Position numbers and translations under genes: made by a program. From Candidatus Omnitrophota bacterium (GTDB lineage: Bacteria; Omnitrophota; Gorgyraeia; Gygaellales; Profunditerraquicolaceae), in assembly GCA_018825725.1 (NCBI GenBank), contig JAHKBC010000241.1:1-5462 (forward strand): DNA of 5,462 bases, in the 5' to 3' direction. Under the pieces are notes generated by a model. The model had not been told where the DNA came from and ran no database searches. It saw nothing but the letters and a program-made list of their open reading frames with translations. Shown here in pieces: positions 1-5,462 of this stretch (within the stretch, counting starts at the first letter, position 1; every line of letters begins with the position of its first letter).

Positions 1-111
1 TCGCTGGCTAGAGGAGTCTATTCCAAGCGACAGCGGCAAAATATCTTTGCCCAACTTTACTTGTGTCCAAATTTACTCCGCTAGCAATAGTACAATACTT
101 GACTATCAGGG
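1..111. other. Unassigned edge region downstream of purM
   Basis: This stretch follows the purM stop and has no recognisable gene. On the plus strand one frame is open from base 2 to a TAA at 113-115 (37 codons, entering from outside). It would overlap the purM stop tail-to-tail, as the end of a convergent gene could. On the minus strand another frame is open from about base 75 to the edge, with TTG as the only common start, and could be the beginning of a further operon gene. Neither translation resembles a family I know, and neither has a convincing ribosome binding site or start. I see no tRNA fold, clear promoter or T-tract terminator. Confidence 0.3.
35..51. repeat. Small inverted repeat (hairpin, no T-tract)
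   Basis: GGCAAA at 35-40 and TTTGCC at 46-51 are perfect reverse complements separated by five bases, giving a 6-bp stem about 60 bases beyond the purM stop. No run of T follows on either strand, so it lacks the hallmark of an intrinsic terminator. It could be chance, or a weak transcript-end structure. Confidence 0.3.
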
Positions 112-1098
112 TTAAATAATCTCCACCTGCTTATTGCCTTTTGTCGCTTCACCGATTATCCAGGACCTGACATTCAATTCCGATAATCGAGAGATTATTC
201 TTCTGGCCGATTCGGGCCTGGACACAAGCACTAAACCAATACCCATATTCAAAGTATGAAACATCTCTTTATCTTGAATCTTGCCCTTGTTCTGGATAAG
301 CCTGAATATTGGTGGCACAGGCCAGGAGCCTTTATTAATCCGTAAATTGATATTGTCGGGGATAATCCGTGAAATCTTATCATAAAATGCGCCGCCAGTA
401 ATATGCGATATTCCTTTAATACTACCACTTAACACTGATCCCTTATCTCTCAACAGAGATAAAATTGGCTTTACATAAATGCGCGTAGGTTTCAATAGCT
501 CTTTTCCCATACGCTTTATTTCTTTTTCTGACAAGACCTTTCGCGCTAAAGAATAGCCGTTGGAATGCAGGCCATTGGATTCTAGGCCGATAGCCAGATC
601 GCCAGGCTCCATCCTGGAACCGTCGATAATATTTTTCTTCTCCACCACTCCTACGCAAAACCCGGCGATATCATATTCTCCTCTACGATAAAACCCCGGC
701 ATCTGCGCAGTTTCTCCTCCAATCAGAGAACAACCGGCTTCAAGACAAGCATAATTTATCCCCTTAACCACATCCAGTAATACGCTTTCTTTGACCTTGG
801 TGTAAGCAATATAGTCCAAAAAAAATAAAGGCTCAGCGCCCGTACATAAAATATCATTAACATTCATAGCTACCGCATCGATACCTACGGTATCATGTTT
901 ATTTAATAGATTAGCGATCTTTAGCTTTGTCCCCACACCGTCGGAAGAAGAGACCAAAACCGGCTCTCGGTATTTACCTTTGGCAAGACTAAAAAAACTT
1001 CCGAATCCGCCGATATCTTTCAACACCTCATGCCGAAATGAACTACGCGCAATATCCTTAATCTTAGCCTTAAAAATACCGGCGCTTTGGATATCCAC
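112..1098 (-). CDS. purM: Phosphoribosylformylglycinamidine cyclo-ligase (AIR synthetase), 5' end disrupted
   Basis: PurM carries out the ATP-dependent ring closure of FGAM to 5-aminoimidazole ribotide, step 5 of purine synthesis, in the cytoplasm. From the GTG at 1098 it has 328 residues; E. coli PurM has about 345. Family motifs occur in order: GGFGSFF (30-36), SSDGVGTK (51-58), NDILCTGAEPLFFLDY (81-96), GGETAQMPG (127-135), LHSNGYSLAR (177-186) and HITGGAF (232-238). This covers the N-terminal AIRS domain and the C-terminal AIRS-C domain, with no internal break. The start is uncertain. The GTG falls at the Val of the conserved AGVDI motif, so the first eight or nine expected residues are missing. 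In-frame codons upstream read M-G-V-T-stop-K-L-A-G from an ATG at 1125. It is last in the pur run, 28 nt after purF, or 1 nt if counted from that ATG. The identity is secure; whether the intact protein is made is not. Confidence 0.95.
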   Translation of the reverse strand: MDIQSAGIFKAKIKDIARSSFRHEVLKDIGGFGSFFSLAKGKYREPVLVSSSDGVGTKLKIANLLNKHDTVGIDAVAMNVNDILCTGAEPLFFLDYIAYTKVKESVLLDVVKGINYACLEAGCSLIGGETAQMPGFYRRGEYDIAGFCVGVVEKKNIIDGSRMEPGDLAIGLESNGLHSNGYSLARKVLSEKEIKRMGKELLKPTRIYVKPILSLLRDKGSVLSGSIKGISHITGGAFYDKISRIIPDNINLRINKGSWPVPPIFRLIQNKGKIQDKEMFHTLNMGIGLVLVSRPESARRIISRLSELNVRSWIIGEATKGNKQVEII

Positions 1099-1110
1099 TC
1101 CTGCTAATTT

Positions 1111-1113
1111 TTA
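1111..1113 (-). other. In-frame TAA replacing the conserved Tyr codon of purM
   Basis: Reading the purM frame upstream of its GTG gives ATG (1125), GGA, GTG, ACT, TAA (1113-1111), AAA, TTA, GCA, GGA, GTG. PurM proteins typically begin with a short leader and then Y-K-x-A-G-V-D-I (E. coli has SYKDAGVDI). The TAA stands exactly at the Tyr, and Lys, Ala-Gly-Val and Asp-Ile follow in register. One base change from TAT or TAC explains it. It is either a real nonsense mutation or an error in the sequence. Confidence 0.8.
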
Positions 1114-1126
1114 AGTCACTCCCATA

Positions 1127-2521
1127 TTAAGGCTCTCTTCCTGTCCAGCAATAGGTGCAAAGGCTCTCCTGGCTTAAACCTATTGCCTTGATAAGATCCT
1201 TTAACCTCTGATATTTTAAAGTATCCACTCCTAGATCCCGGGTAATCCAATCCACCATCTCCTTATGTTGGGCAGAATCTTCGTCTAAATAAGGCTTGAT
1301 ATCCACCTTATCTTTTCCGGTAATAGCCTTGATCGCCCGGCGCGCAGCTAACTCATTCAGCGAACGGGTGGAAAAATTGAATTTGCAGGGAAACATTAAG
1401 GGAGGACAGGCAATGCGAAAATGAATTTCTTTTACACCTGCCTCTTTTAGTTTCTGGATGGTGTAGTTTTTAAGCTGCGTACCGCGCACAATGGAATCGT
1501 CGCAGAAGACAATAGATTTACCCTTGATGATTTCGGGGATGGCGATTAATTTCATCCTGGCGATTAAATTCCGGGTTTCCTGCGAAGGAGGAGTATAACT
1601 ACGGTCAAACCCAGGAGTATATTTTACCAGGGGCCTACGAAAGGGAACTCCTGAAGCCATGGCATAACCAATGGCATGCGCAGTCCCCGAATCAGGAATA
1701 CCTGCGGCCATGTCAGGCTTTATCTTATCGCCAATAGCTAAAAATTCTCCGCAGCGCTCCCGGGATAATTCCACATTAAGCCCCTCATAGCTGGACGCGG
1801 GAAAACCGGTATAAACCCATAAAAAAGAACATATTTGATTAGTTTTTTTGCCTTTAACTTTTTGTTTTAACCCCGATTCATCGCAAAAGATTATCTCGCC
1901 GGGCTCAAGATTCTTCTCTACTTGAAATCCTAAGTTTCTGAAAGCAGCGCTCTCCGTAGTTATAGCCCAATCCTTTTGCCTTTTACCGATCACTAGCGGA
2001 GAATAACCCTGCCTATCCCGAACAGCATAGATACCTTCTTTATTAAGCAATAAAAGCGAACACGAGCCCTTAATTTGGCCAAACATCTTGTCAATGCCAT
2101 CAATAATATCTTTACCCTGAATTATTAGCTTGGCGACAAGCTCCGTAGCATTTATTTTTCCCTTGGTCACCTCGCTGAAAGACAGCCCCTGCGCGTATAA
2201 AACCTGCGCAAGACTATCGGCATTTTCAATAAAACCATTGGTGACAATAGCAAATGGGCCGAATTTACAATTCACCGAAATGGGCTGCTCATCAAGGACG
2301 CTGATTACACCAATCCCCTTATTGCCGGATAGTTTTTGATAGTCATCATAAAACTTGGTTTTGAATTGGCTCCCGCGGATATCGTGTATTTTACGCGTAA
2401 GCTCTTTCCCGAAAACTGCCAAGCCCCCAAAACAGGTTCCTAGGTGCGAATGATAATCAGTACCGTAGAATAAATCATTTTGACAACCATCTTTACAAAC
2501 CGCTCCAAAGATACCGCTCAT
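1127..2521 (-). CDS. purF: Amidophosphoribosyltransferase-like protein (PurF) with degenerate glutaminase domain
   Basis: PurF makes 5-phosphoribosylamine from PRPP, step 1 of purine synthesis. The 464 residues comprise an N-terminal Ntn-type glutaminase domain (about 1-220) and a C-terminal phosphoribosyltransferase domain with the PRPP-binding motif FCDDSIVRGTQ (339-349). Cys231, Cys379, Cys455 and Cys458 align with the four 4Fe-4S ligands of Bacillus-type PurF. The glutaminase site is altered: the nucleophilic Cys is Ser2, the Arg of the HVRY motif aligns with Ser74, the Asp of S-D-T-E is Ala125, and QHRG has become S-H-L-G. Asn95-Gly96 of the N-G oxyanion pair remain. The ATG at 2521 is the only possible start, since the purQ TAG is in frame four codons upstream. 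It may use free ammonia, or ammonia supplied by another protein. I recall a divergent PurF branch with the same M-S-G-I-F-G start. The family is secure; glutamine use is doubtful. Confidence 0.92.
   Translation of the reverse strand: MSGIFGAVCKDGCQNDLFYGTDYHSHLGTCFGGLAVFGKELTRKIHDIRGSQFKTKFYDDYQKLSGNKGIGVISVLDEQPISVNCKFGPFAIVTNGFIENADSLAQVLYAQGLSFSEVTKGKINATELVAKLIIQGKDIIDGIDKMFGQIKGSCSLLLLNKEGIYAVRDRQGYSPLVIGKRQKDWAITTESAAFRNLGFQVEKNLEPGEIIFCDESGLKQKVKGKKTNQICSFLWVYTGFPASSYEGLNVELSRERCGEFLAIGDKIKPDMAAGIPDSGTAHAIGYAMASGVPFRRPLVKYTPGFDRSYTPPSQETRNLIARMKLIAIPEIIKGKSIVFCDDSIVRGTQLKNYTIQKLKEAGVKEIHFRIACPPLMFPCKFNFSTRSLNELAARRAIKAITGKDKVDIKPYLDEDSAQHKEMVDWITRDLGVDTLKYQRLKDLIKAIGLSQESLCTYCWTGREP
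1133..1141 (-). promoter_or_regulatory. Ribosome binding site for the ancestral purM ATG at 1125
   Basis: The minus strand reads GGAAGAGAG here, inside the last codons of purF, seven bases before an ATG at 1125 in the purM frame. That spacing is normal. The annotated GTG at 1098 has only an AGGAG overlapping the start codon itself, too close to act as a Shine-Dalgarno. The contrast supports 1125 as the original start. Confidence 0.5.
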
Positions 2522-2527
2522 TCCTGG

Positions 2528-2533
2528 CTCCTT
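2528..2533 (-). promoter_or_regulatory. purF ribosome binding site
   Basis: AAGGAG on the minus strand, just after the purQ TAG and six bases before the purF ATG at 2521. It is a strong Shine-Dalgarno at normal spacing. It fixes the purF start and so confirms that the protein begins Met-Ser rather than Met-Cys. Confidence 0.8.
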
Positions 2534-3331
2534 CTATAAATGTTTCTTAGCGTAGTTAATTGCGTTTTGGAAAATAAACAACCCGTCGCTCTGTTTTCTG
2601 GCCCTCTTCTTCTGACAAGAGGCTGACTGCCAGGATTGAATATGCCTTTCCGGATGGGGCATCAACCCCAATATCCTCCCCGTATCATCGCAAATCCCGG
2701 CAATATTCTCCAATGAACCGTTGGGATTATCCGGATATAGGGGCTTGCGGCCGGACTTATCAGAATAACAGAAAACAACCTGGCCGTTTCTTTTTATTCT
2801 CTCCAAAACATCACAGGCTTCCACGACAAATTTCCCTTCGCCGTGCGCTACCGGTAAATATATTATTTCGGGAATCTCTTTAACCCAAACACAATTCTTA
2901 GCCCTCGATTCCTGTCCTCTGGTCCTTAAATATACCCAACGGGCTTCAAATTTATCCGAATCATTTAAAATAAGGCTGGCTTCTTGCTTCTGCTCGTTAT
3001 TTCCGGGCAATAACCCACTTTTAACCAATACTTGAAAACCATTGCATATACCGATAATCAGTTTACCGTCCTGGATAAATTTTTTCAAATGTTCGGTTAA
3101 CCTGTGCCGTAGTTCGTTGGCTAAAATTTTTCCGGCAGCAATATCATCTCCGTACGTAAAACCTCCTGGAATAGCCAGGATTTGATACTGCGACATATCA
3201 ATCATTTTATTAATAAACTGATTGATATGCACCATTTCCGCAGTTCCACCGGCAAGATTAAAAGCAAAAGCAGTCTCGATGTCACAGTTAGTTCCGGCGG
3301 TTCTTAAAATACAAACTTTAGGCTTAGGCAT
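2534..3331 (-). CDS. purQ: Phosphoribosylformylglycinamidine synthase subunit PurQ (glutaminase)
   Basis: PurQ is the class I glutamine amidotransferase subunit of FGAM synthase. It hydrolyses glutamine and passes ammonia to PurL, which aminates FGAR at step 4. The 265 residues show the family order: an N-terminal strand followed by GTNCD (13-17), the PGGFTYGDD loop (55-63), the nucleophile elbow GICNGFQ with Cys96 (94-100), VAHGEGKF (161-168), and MPHPERH carrying the other triad residues His226 and Glu228 (224-230). All catalytic residues are intact. It is longer than the roughly 227-residue Bacillus PurQ; most of the excess appears to lie between the nucleophile elbow and the His-Glu motif. 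It starts three bases after the LOG-like gene with a weak AGAAGA at 3338-3343, so translation is probably coupled to that gene. It is the only glutaminase in the window with a complete active site. Confidence 0.97.
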   Translation of the reverse strand: MPKPKVCILRTAGTNCDIETAFAFNLAGGTAEMVHINQFINKMIDMSQYQILAIPGGFTYGDDIAAGKILANELRHRLTEHLKKFIQDGKLIIGICNGFQVLVKSGLLPGNNEQKQEASLILNDSDKFEARWVYLRTRGQESRAKNCVWVKEIPEIIYLPVAHGEGKFVVEACDVLERIKRNGQVVFCYSDKSGRKPLYPDNPNGSLENIAGICDDTGRILGLMPHPERHIQSWQSASCQKKRARKQSDGLFIFQNAINYAKKHL

Positions 3332-3334
3332 AAC

Positions 3335-3991
3335 TTATCTTCTTTTATAGAAATCTTTGATAATCCTGGCAACCTCTTTAGGAGAATCAGTTACTTTGAA
3401 TATATCAAGGTCCTGGCGGCTGATGCTTCCGTTTTCTAGAACCGTGCTTTTGAGCCAATCCAGCATTCCTTTCCAGTATTCCTTACCAAAAATGACTACG
3501 GGAAATTTGGGTATTCTCCTGGTTTGGATAAGATTAAGCGCCTCGGTGAATTCATCCAGTGTCCCGTAGCCGCCAGGCATAATCACAAAAGCCTTGGCGT
3601 ATTTGACGAACATAACCTTGCGTACAAAGAAGTAACGAAAATCCAACAACGTATCCACGTAGGGATTAGCCTTCTGTTCCAGGGGAATATCAATATTCAA
3701 ACCAATAGAATGCCCCTTGGCCCGCCTAGCCCCTTTATTGGCTGCTTCCATTATGCCAGGGCCGCTACCGGTAATTACCGCATATCCCTCTTTAGCCAAA
3801 TAATAGGCGGTTTCTTCGGCTAACTTATAGTATTTGTTATCCGGTTTTAGGCGGCTAGAGCCAAAAATTGAAACAGCTCTACCTACTTGCGACAAAACTT
3901 CGAAACCTTCGACAAACTCCGCCATAATTCGGAAAAGCCTCCAGGTGTCTTCCTTTAAAAGGTCGCCGCTGATATTGTGATTCTTTTTCAT
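3335..3991 (-). CDS. LOG/TIGR00730-family Rossmann-fold protein (putative nucleoside-5'-monophosphate phosphoribohydrolase)
   Basis: This 218-residue cytoplasmic protein belongs to the LOG family, once annotated as lysine decarboxylases. Characterised members hydrolyse cytokinin riboside 5'-monophosphates, and some act on AMP or other nucleoside monophosphates, releasing base and ribose 5-phosphate. Visible motifs are GSSR (44-47), the nucleotide-binding loop GSGPGIMEAAN (75-85), Arg124-Lys125 in the FFVRK segment, and the signature PGGYGTLDE (139-147) ending in the catalytic-type Glu147. Arg124 and Glu147 match the residues expected for phosphoribohydrolase activity. An N-terminal helical stretch (about 12-36, containing EFVEGFE) precedes the fold and is typical of the longer bacterial subgroup. 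It begins one base after the purL stop and ends three bases before purQ, so it is embedded in the purine operon. Substrate unknown. It may salvage or remove a nucleotide intermediate, or make a cytokinin-like product. The family call is firm, the function inferred. Confidence 0.9.
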   Translation of the reverse strand: MKKNHNISGDLLKEDTWRLFRIMAEFVEGFEVLSQVGRAVSIFGSSRLKPDNKYYKLAEETAYYLAKEGYAVITGSGPGIMEAANKGARRAKGHSIGLNIDIPLEQKANPYVDTLLDFRYFFVRKVMFVKYAKAFVIMPGGYGTLDEFTEALNLIQTRRIPKFPVVIFGKEYWKGMLDWLKSTVLENGSISRQDLDIFKVTDSPKEVARIIKDFYKRR

Positions 3992-3992
3992 C

Positions 3993-5462
3993 TTACCACC
4001 TCAATGGTTTAAGCCAGGACTCTTTAAGAACATTTATATCCTCCCGGATACAAACACGGCCGTCTAATCCTTGAACCTGAAAAATACCCTTACTGGATAC
4101 GCAGCCTAATAAACCAAAAGGAAGGCCTTTTAGCATCTTTTCAAAGGCCTTGCGGTTTTTTCGCTCAATCTCTACAATAAATCTTGAGTTTGATTCCGAG
4201 AATAATATAAGATCTTCCCTTTTAACCGGCGCCAAACGTGAAATACAAGGAGTATCTACATAAGGAACCCCGGATAAAGATAAATTCATTCCCAACCCTC
4301 CGGCAAAACACAGTTCTGCCGCAGCAACCCCCAGGCCTCCTTCGGAACAATCATGCATTGCCCGAATATAGCCGCAGCGCACTGCTTTATTTAGCGCCTG
4401 GAATACTTTCTTGGCAACAGCAGGATAAACCTTGGGACAACAATTACCTAGAGCATTAAATAATTTATAGTAATGCGAACCTCCCAATTCATTATAAGTC
4501 ATACCCACAATATAAACTAAATCCCCTTCTTGCTTGGCATAACCAGAAACACACTTAGCCGTATCCTCAATAACGCTTATCGCCGATACCAGGAGCGTCC
4601 CGGGAATAGAAATAGACTCACCCTTGATGGTGTATTCGTTGTTCAGGCTGTCTTTTCCGGAGATAAAAGGCACACCATAGGCCTTGGCAATATCATAACA
4701 GGCATAGGCACAGCGCACCAGGCTTCCCAACCGGTCCGGCTTACTGGGATTTCCCCAGCAAAAATTATCCAGTAAAGCCGTCTGCTCCAGCGAACCTCCG
4801 ACGCAGATAATCTGGCGCAAGGCCTCATCAATACAAGAAGCCGCCATCCAATAGGGATCGACTAAACCCAGCCTGAAATTTATGCCGCAGGAAACTGCCA
4901 CACCTTTAGGAGAATCTAAAATAGGCTTTACTACCGCGCAATCCGCCGGGCCGTCATTATTGACCCCCATTAATGGTTTTATTACCGAGCCACCCTGAAC
5001 CTCATGGTCATATTGCCGGATTATCCATTCTTTGGAACAAATATCATAATCAGACAAAAGGCGTAAAAGATTCTTGGTTAAATCCTTGGCAGAAGAAATA
5101 TTGGGTTCTTTGTTCTGGGCAGGGGTATAAACCGCTATTTTTTCATCCTGCGGTATGCCCTCATGCAAGAATTTCATATCCAAATCACAAACCAGGTTTT
5201 CCTTATAATAGAGTTTCAGTCTTTTACTGCCGGTAAACTCTCCAATTATAGTAGTCTCTACGTTTTCGCGGTTAAATACCTCTAACAACCTAGCGATGGA
5301 ATTCTTAGGCACAGAAAAAACCATCCTCTCCTGTGATTCAGATATCCAGATTTCAGTATAAGTTAAGCCCCGATATTTAAGAGGTACTCGATCCAGGTAA
5401 ACCCGGGCTCCGAGTTCCCGGCCCATCTCGCCTACGGCTGAAGATAACCCGCCTGCGCCGCA
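3993..5462 (-). CDS. purL: Phosphoribosylformylglycinamidine synthase subunit PurL, C-terminal part (5' end outside window)
   Basis: PurL is the ATP-dependent synthetase subunit that converts FGAR to FGAM with ammonia from PurQ. The reading frame is open to the window edge, giving 489 visible residues. The twelve codons before the ATG at 5426 encode CGAGGLSSAVGE, a conserved PurL motif, so that ATG is internal. Numbering from the edge codon, motifs are ISESQERM (40-47), a second AIRS-like N-domain starting near VNNDGPADCAVV (167-178), NFCWGNP (233-239), SGKDSLNNEY (268-277), and MHDCSEGGLGVAAAE (369-383) of the last AIRS-C domain. SGKDSLNNEY is the form I associate with longer PurL proteins (about 950-1000 residues), rather than the roughly 740-residue Bacillus type. 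If so, about half is missing. No glutaminase domain is fused at the C terminus, consistent with a separate PurQ. PurS is not seen; it may lie upstream or be fused to the unseen N terminus. Confidence 0.95.
   Translation of the reverse strand, partial: CGAGGLSSAVGEMGRELGARVYLDRVPLKYRGLTYTEIWISESQERMVFSVPKNSIARLLEVFNRENVETTIIGEFTGSKRLKLYYKENLVCDLDMKFLHEGIPQDEKIAVYTPAQNKEPNISSAKDLTKNLLRLLSDYDICSKEWIIRQYDHEVQGGSVIKPLMGVNNDGPADCAVVKPILDSPKGVAVSCGINFRLGLVDPYWMAASCIDEALRQIICVGGSLEQTALLDNFCWGNPSKPDRLGSLVRCAYACYDIAKAYGVPFISGKDSLNNEYTIKGESISIPGTLLVSAISVIEDTAKCVSGYAKQEGDLVYIVGMTYNELGGSHYYKLFNALGNCCPKVYPAVAKKVFQALNKAVRCGYIRAMHDCSEGGLGVAAAELCFAGGLGMNLSLSGVPYVDTPCISRLAPVKREDLILFSESNSRFIVEIERKNRKAFEKMLKGLPFGLLGCVSSKGIFQVQGLDGRVCIREDINVLKESWLKPLRW
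3996..4002 (-). promoter_or_regulatory. Ribosome binding site of the LOG-like gene inside the purL 3' end
   Basis: GAGGTGG on the minus strand is an excellent match to the Shine-Dalgarno consensus. It is also the coding sequence for the last residues of PurL (Leu-Arg-Trp), with four bases (including the purL TAA) before the ATG at 3991. This confirms the start and indicates tight translational coupling between the two genes. Confidence 0.8.

Noticed and set aside
35..51. Hairpin considered as the operon terminator
   Set aside because: The stem is only 6 bp and no T-tract follows on either strand.
443..658. 71-codon minus-strand open frame inside purM
   Set aside because: It lies entirely within the well-supported purM frame, has no family resemblance, and is low-complexity in the way shadow frames usually are.
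1098..1102. AGGAG considered as a Shine-Dalgarno for the purM GTG
   Set aside because: It overlaps the GTG codon, leaving no spacer, so it cannot serve that start in the usual way.
1111..1113. Recoded TAA (stop codon reassignment) as the explanation for the purM stop
   Set aside because: TAA is the normal terminator of purL, the LOG-like gene, purF and purM in this window, and no other in-frame TAA interrupts a gene.
2130..2339. Plus-strand open frame antisense to purF
   Set aside because: Fully antisense to conserved purF coding sequence, with no recognisable domain or ribosome binding site.
3357..3823. Two plus-strand open frames antisense to the LOG-like gene
   Set aside because: The opposite strand encodes clear LOG motifs throughout; these frames show no motif and overlap each other.
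4238..5236. Several short open frames overlapping purL (three antisense, one in another minus-strand frame)
   Set aside because: All sit inside the conserved purL frame and have no protein-like motifs.
1..5462. CRISPR array, insertion sequence, tRNA, riboswitch or novel defence system
   Set aside because: No direct-repeat series, transposase, cloverleaf or long non-coding leader was seen; nearly all bases belong to purine genes and the LOG-like gene.

Overview
The window holds a compact run of de novo purine biosynthesis genes, all on the minus strand. In transcription order (right to left) they are the 3' half of purL (cut by the right edge), a LOG/TIGR00730-family Rossmann-fold gene, purQ, a divergent purF and purM. 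Gaps between genes are 1, 3, 12 and 28 nt (the last is 1 nt if purM is traced to an upstream ATG), so this looks like one polycistronic unit read into from beyond base 5462. No promoter or rho-independent terminator is visible. Bases 1-111, after purM, hold nothing I can name.

The genes cover three purine steps. PurF makes phosphoribosylamine from PRPP (step 1). PurL with PurQ, and normally PurS, converts FGAR to FGAM (step 4). PurM closes the imidazole ring to AIR (step 5). The LOG-like gene is not a purine enzyme, but its family cleaves the N-glycosidic bond of nucleoside 5'-monophosphates, so its place between purL and purQ suggests a nucleotide-related role.

Three points deserve attention. 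(1) PurF starts M-S-G-I-F-G where normal PurF enzymes have the catalytic N-terminal Cys. Other glutamine-site residues are also changed, while the PRPP motif and all four presumed 4Fe-4S cysteines remain. It looks like a PurF without its own glutaminase activity. (2) purM has an in-frame TAA at exactly the position of the conserved Tyr in the family's N-terminal Y-K-x-A-G-V-D-I motif. A well-placed ATG and ribosome binding site lie upstream of that stop, so the gene has either a nonsense change or a sequence error, and the downstream GTG start is a fallback. (3) The LOG-like gene is inserted between two subunits of one enzyme.

Organism: a bacterium of moderate, slightly AT-rich base composition. 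The long-type PurL (S-G-K-D-S-L-N-N-E-Y motif), the LOG insertion and the M-S-G-I-F-G PurF remind me of uncultivated PVC-type lineages such as Omnitrophota. This is from memory and unverified. The Fe-S-type PurF would suit an anaerobe. No mobile elements, CRISPR arrays, tRNA or rRNA genes were seen.
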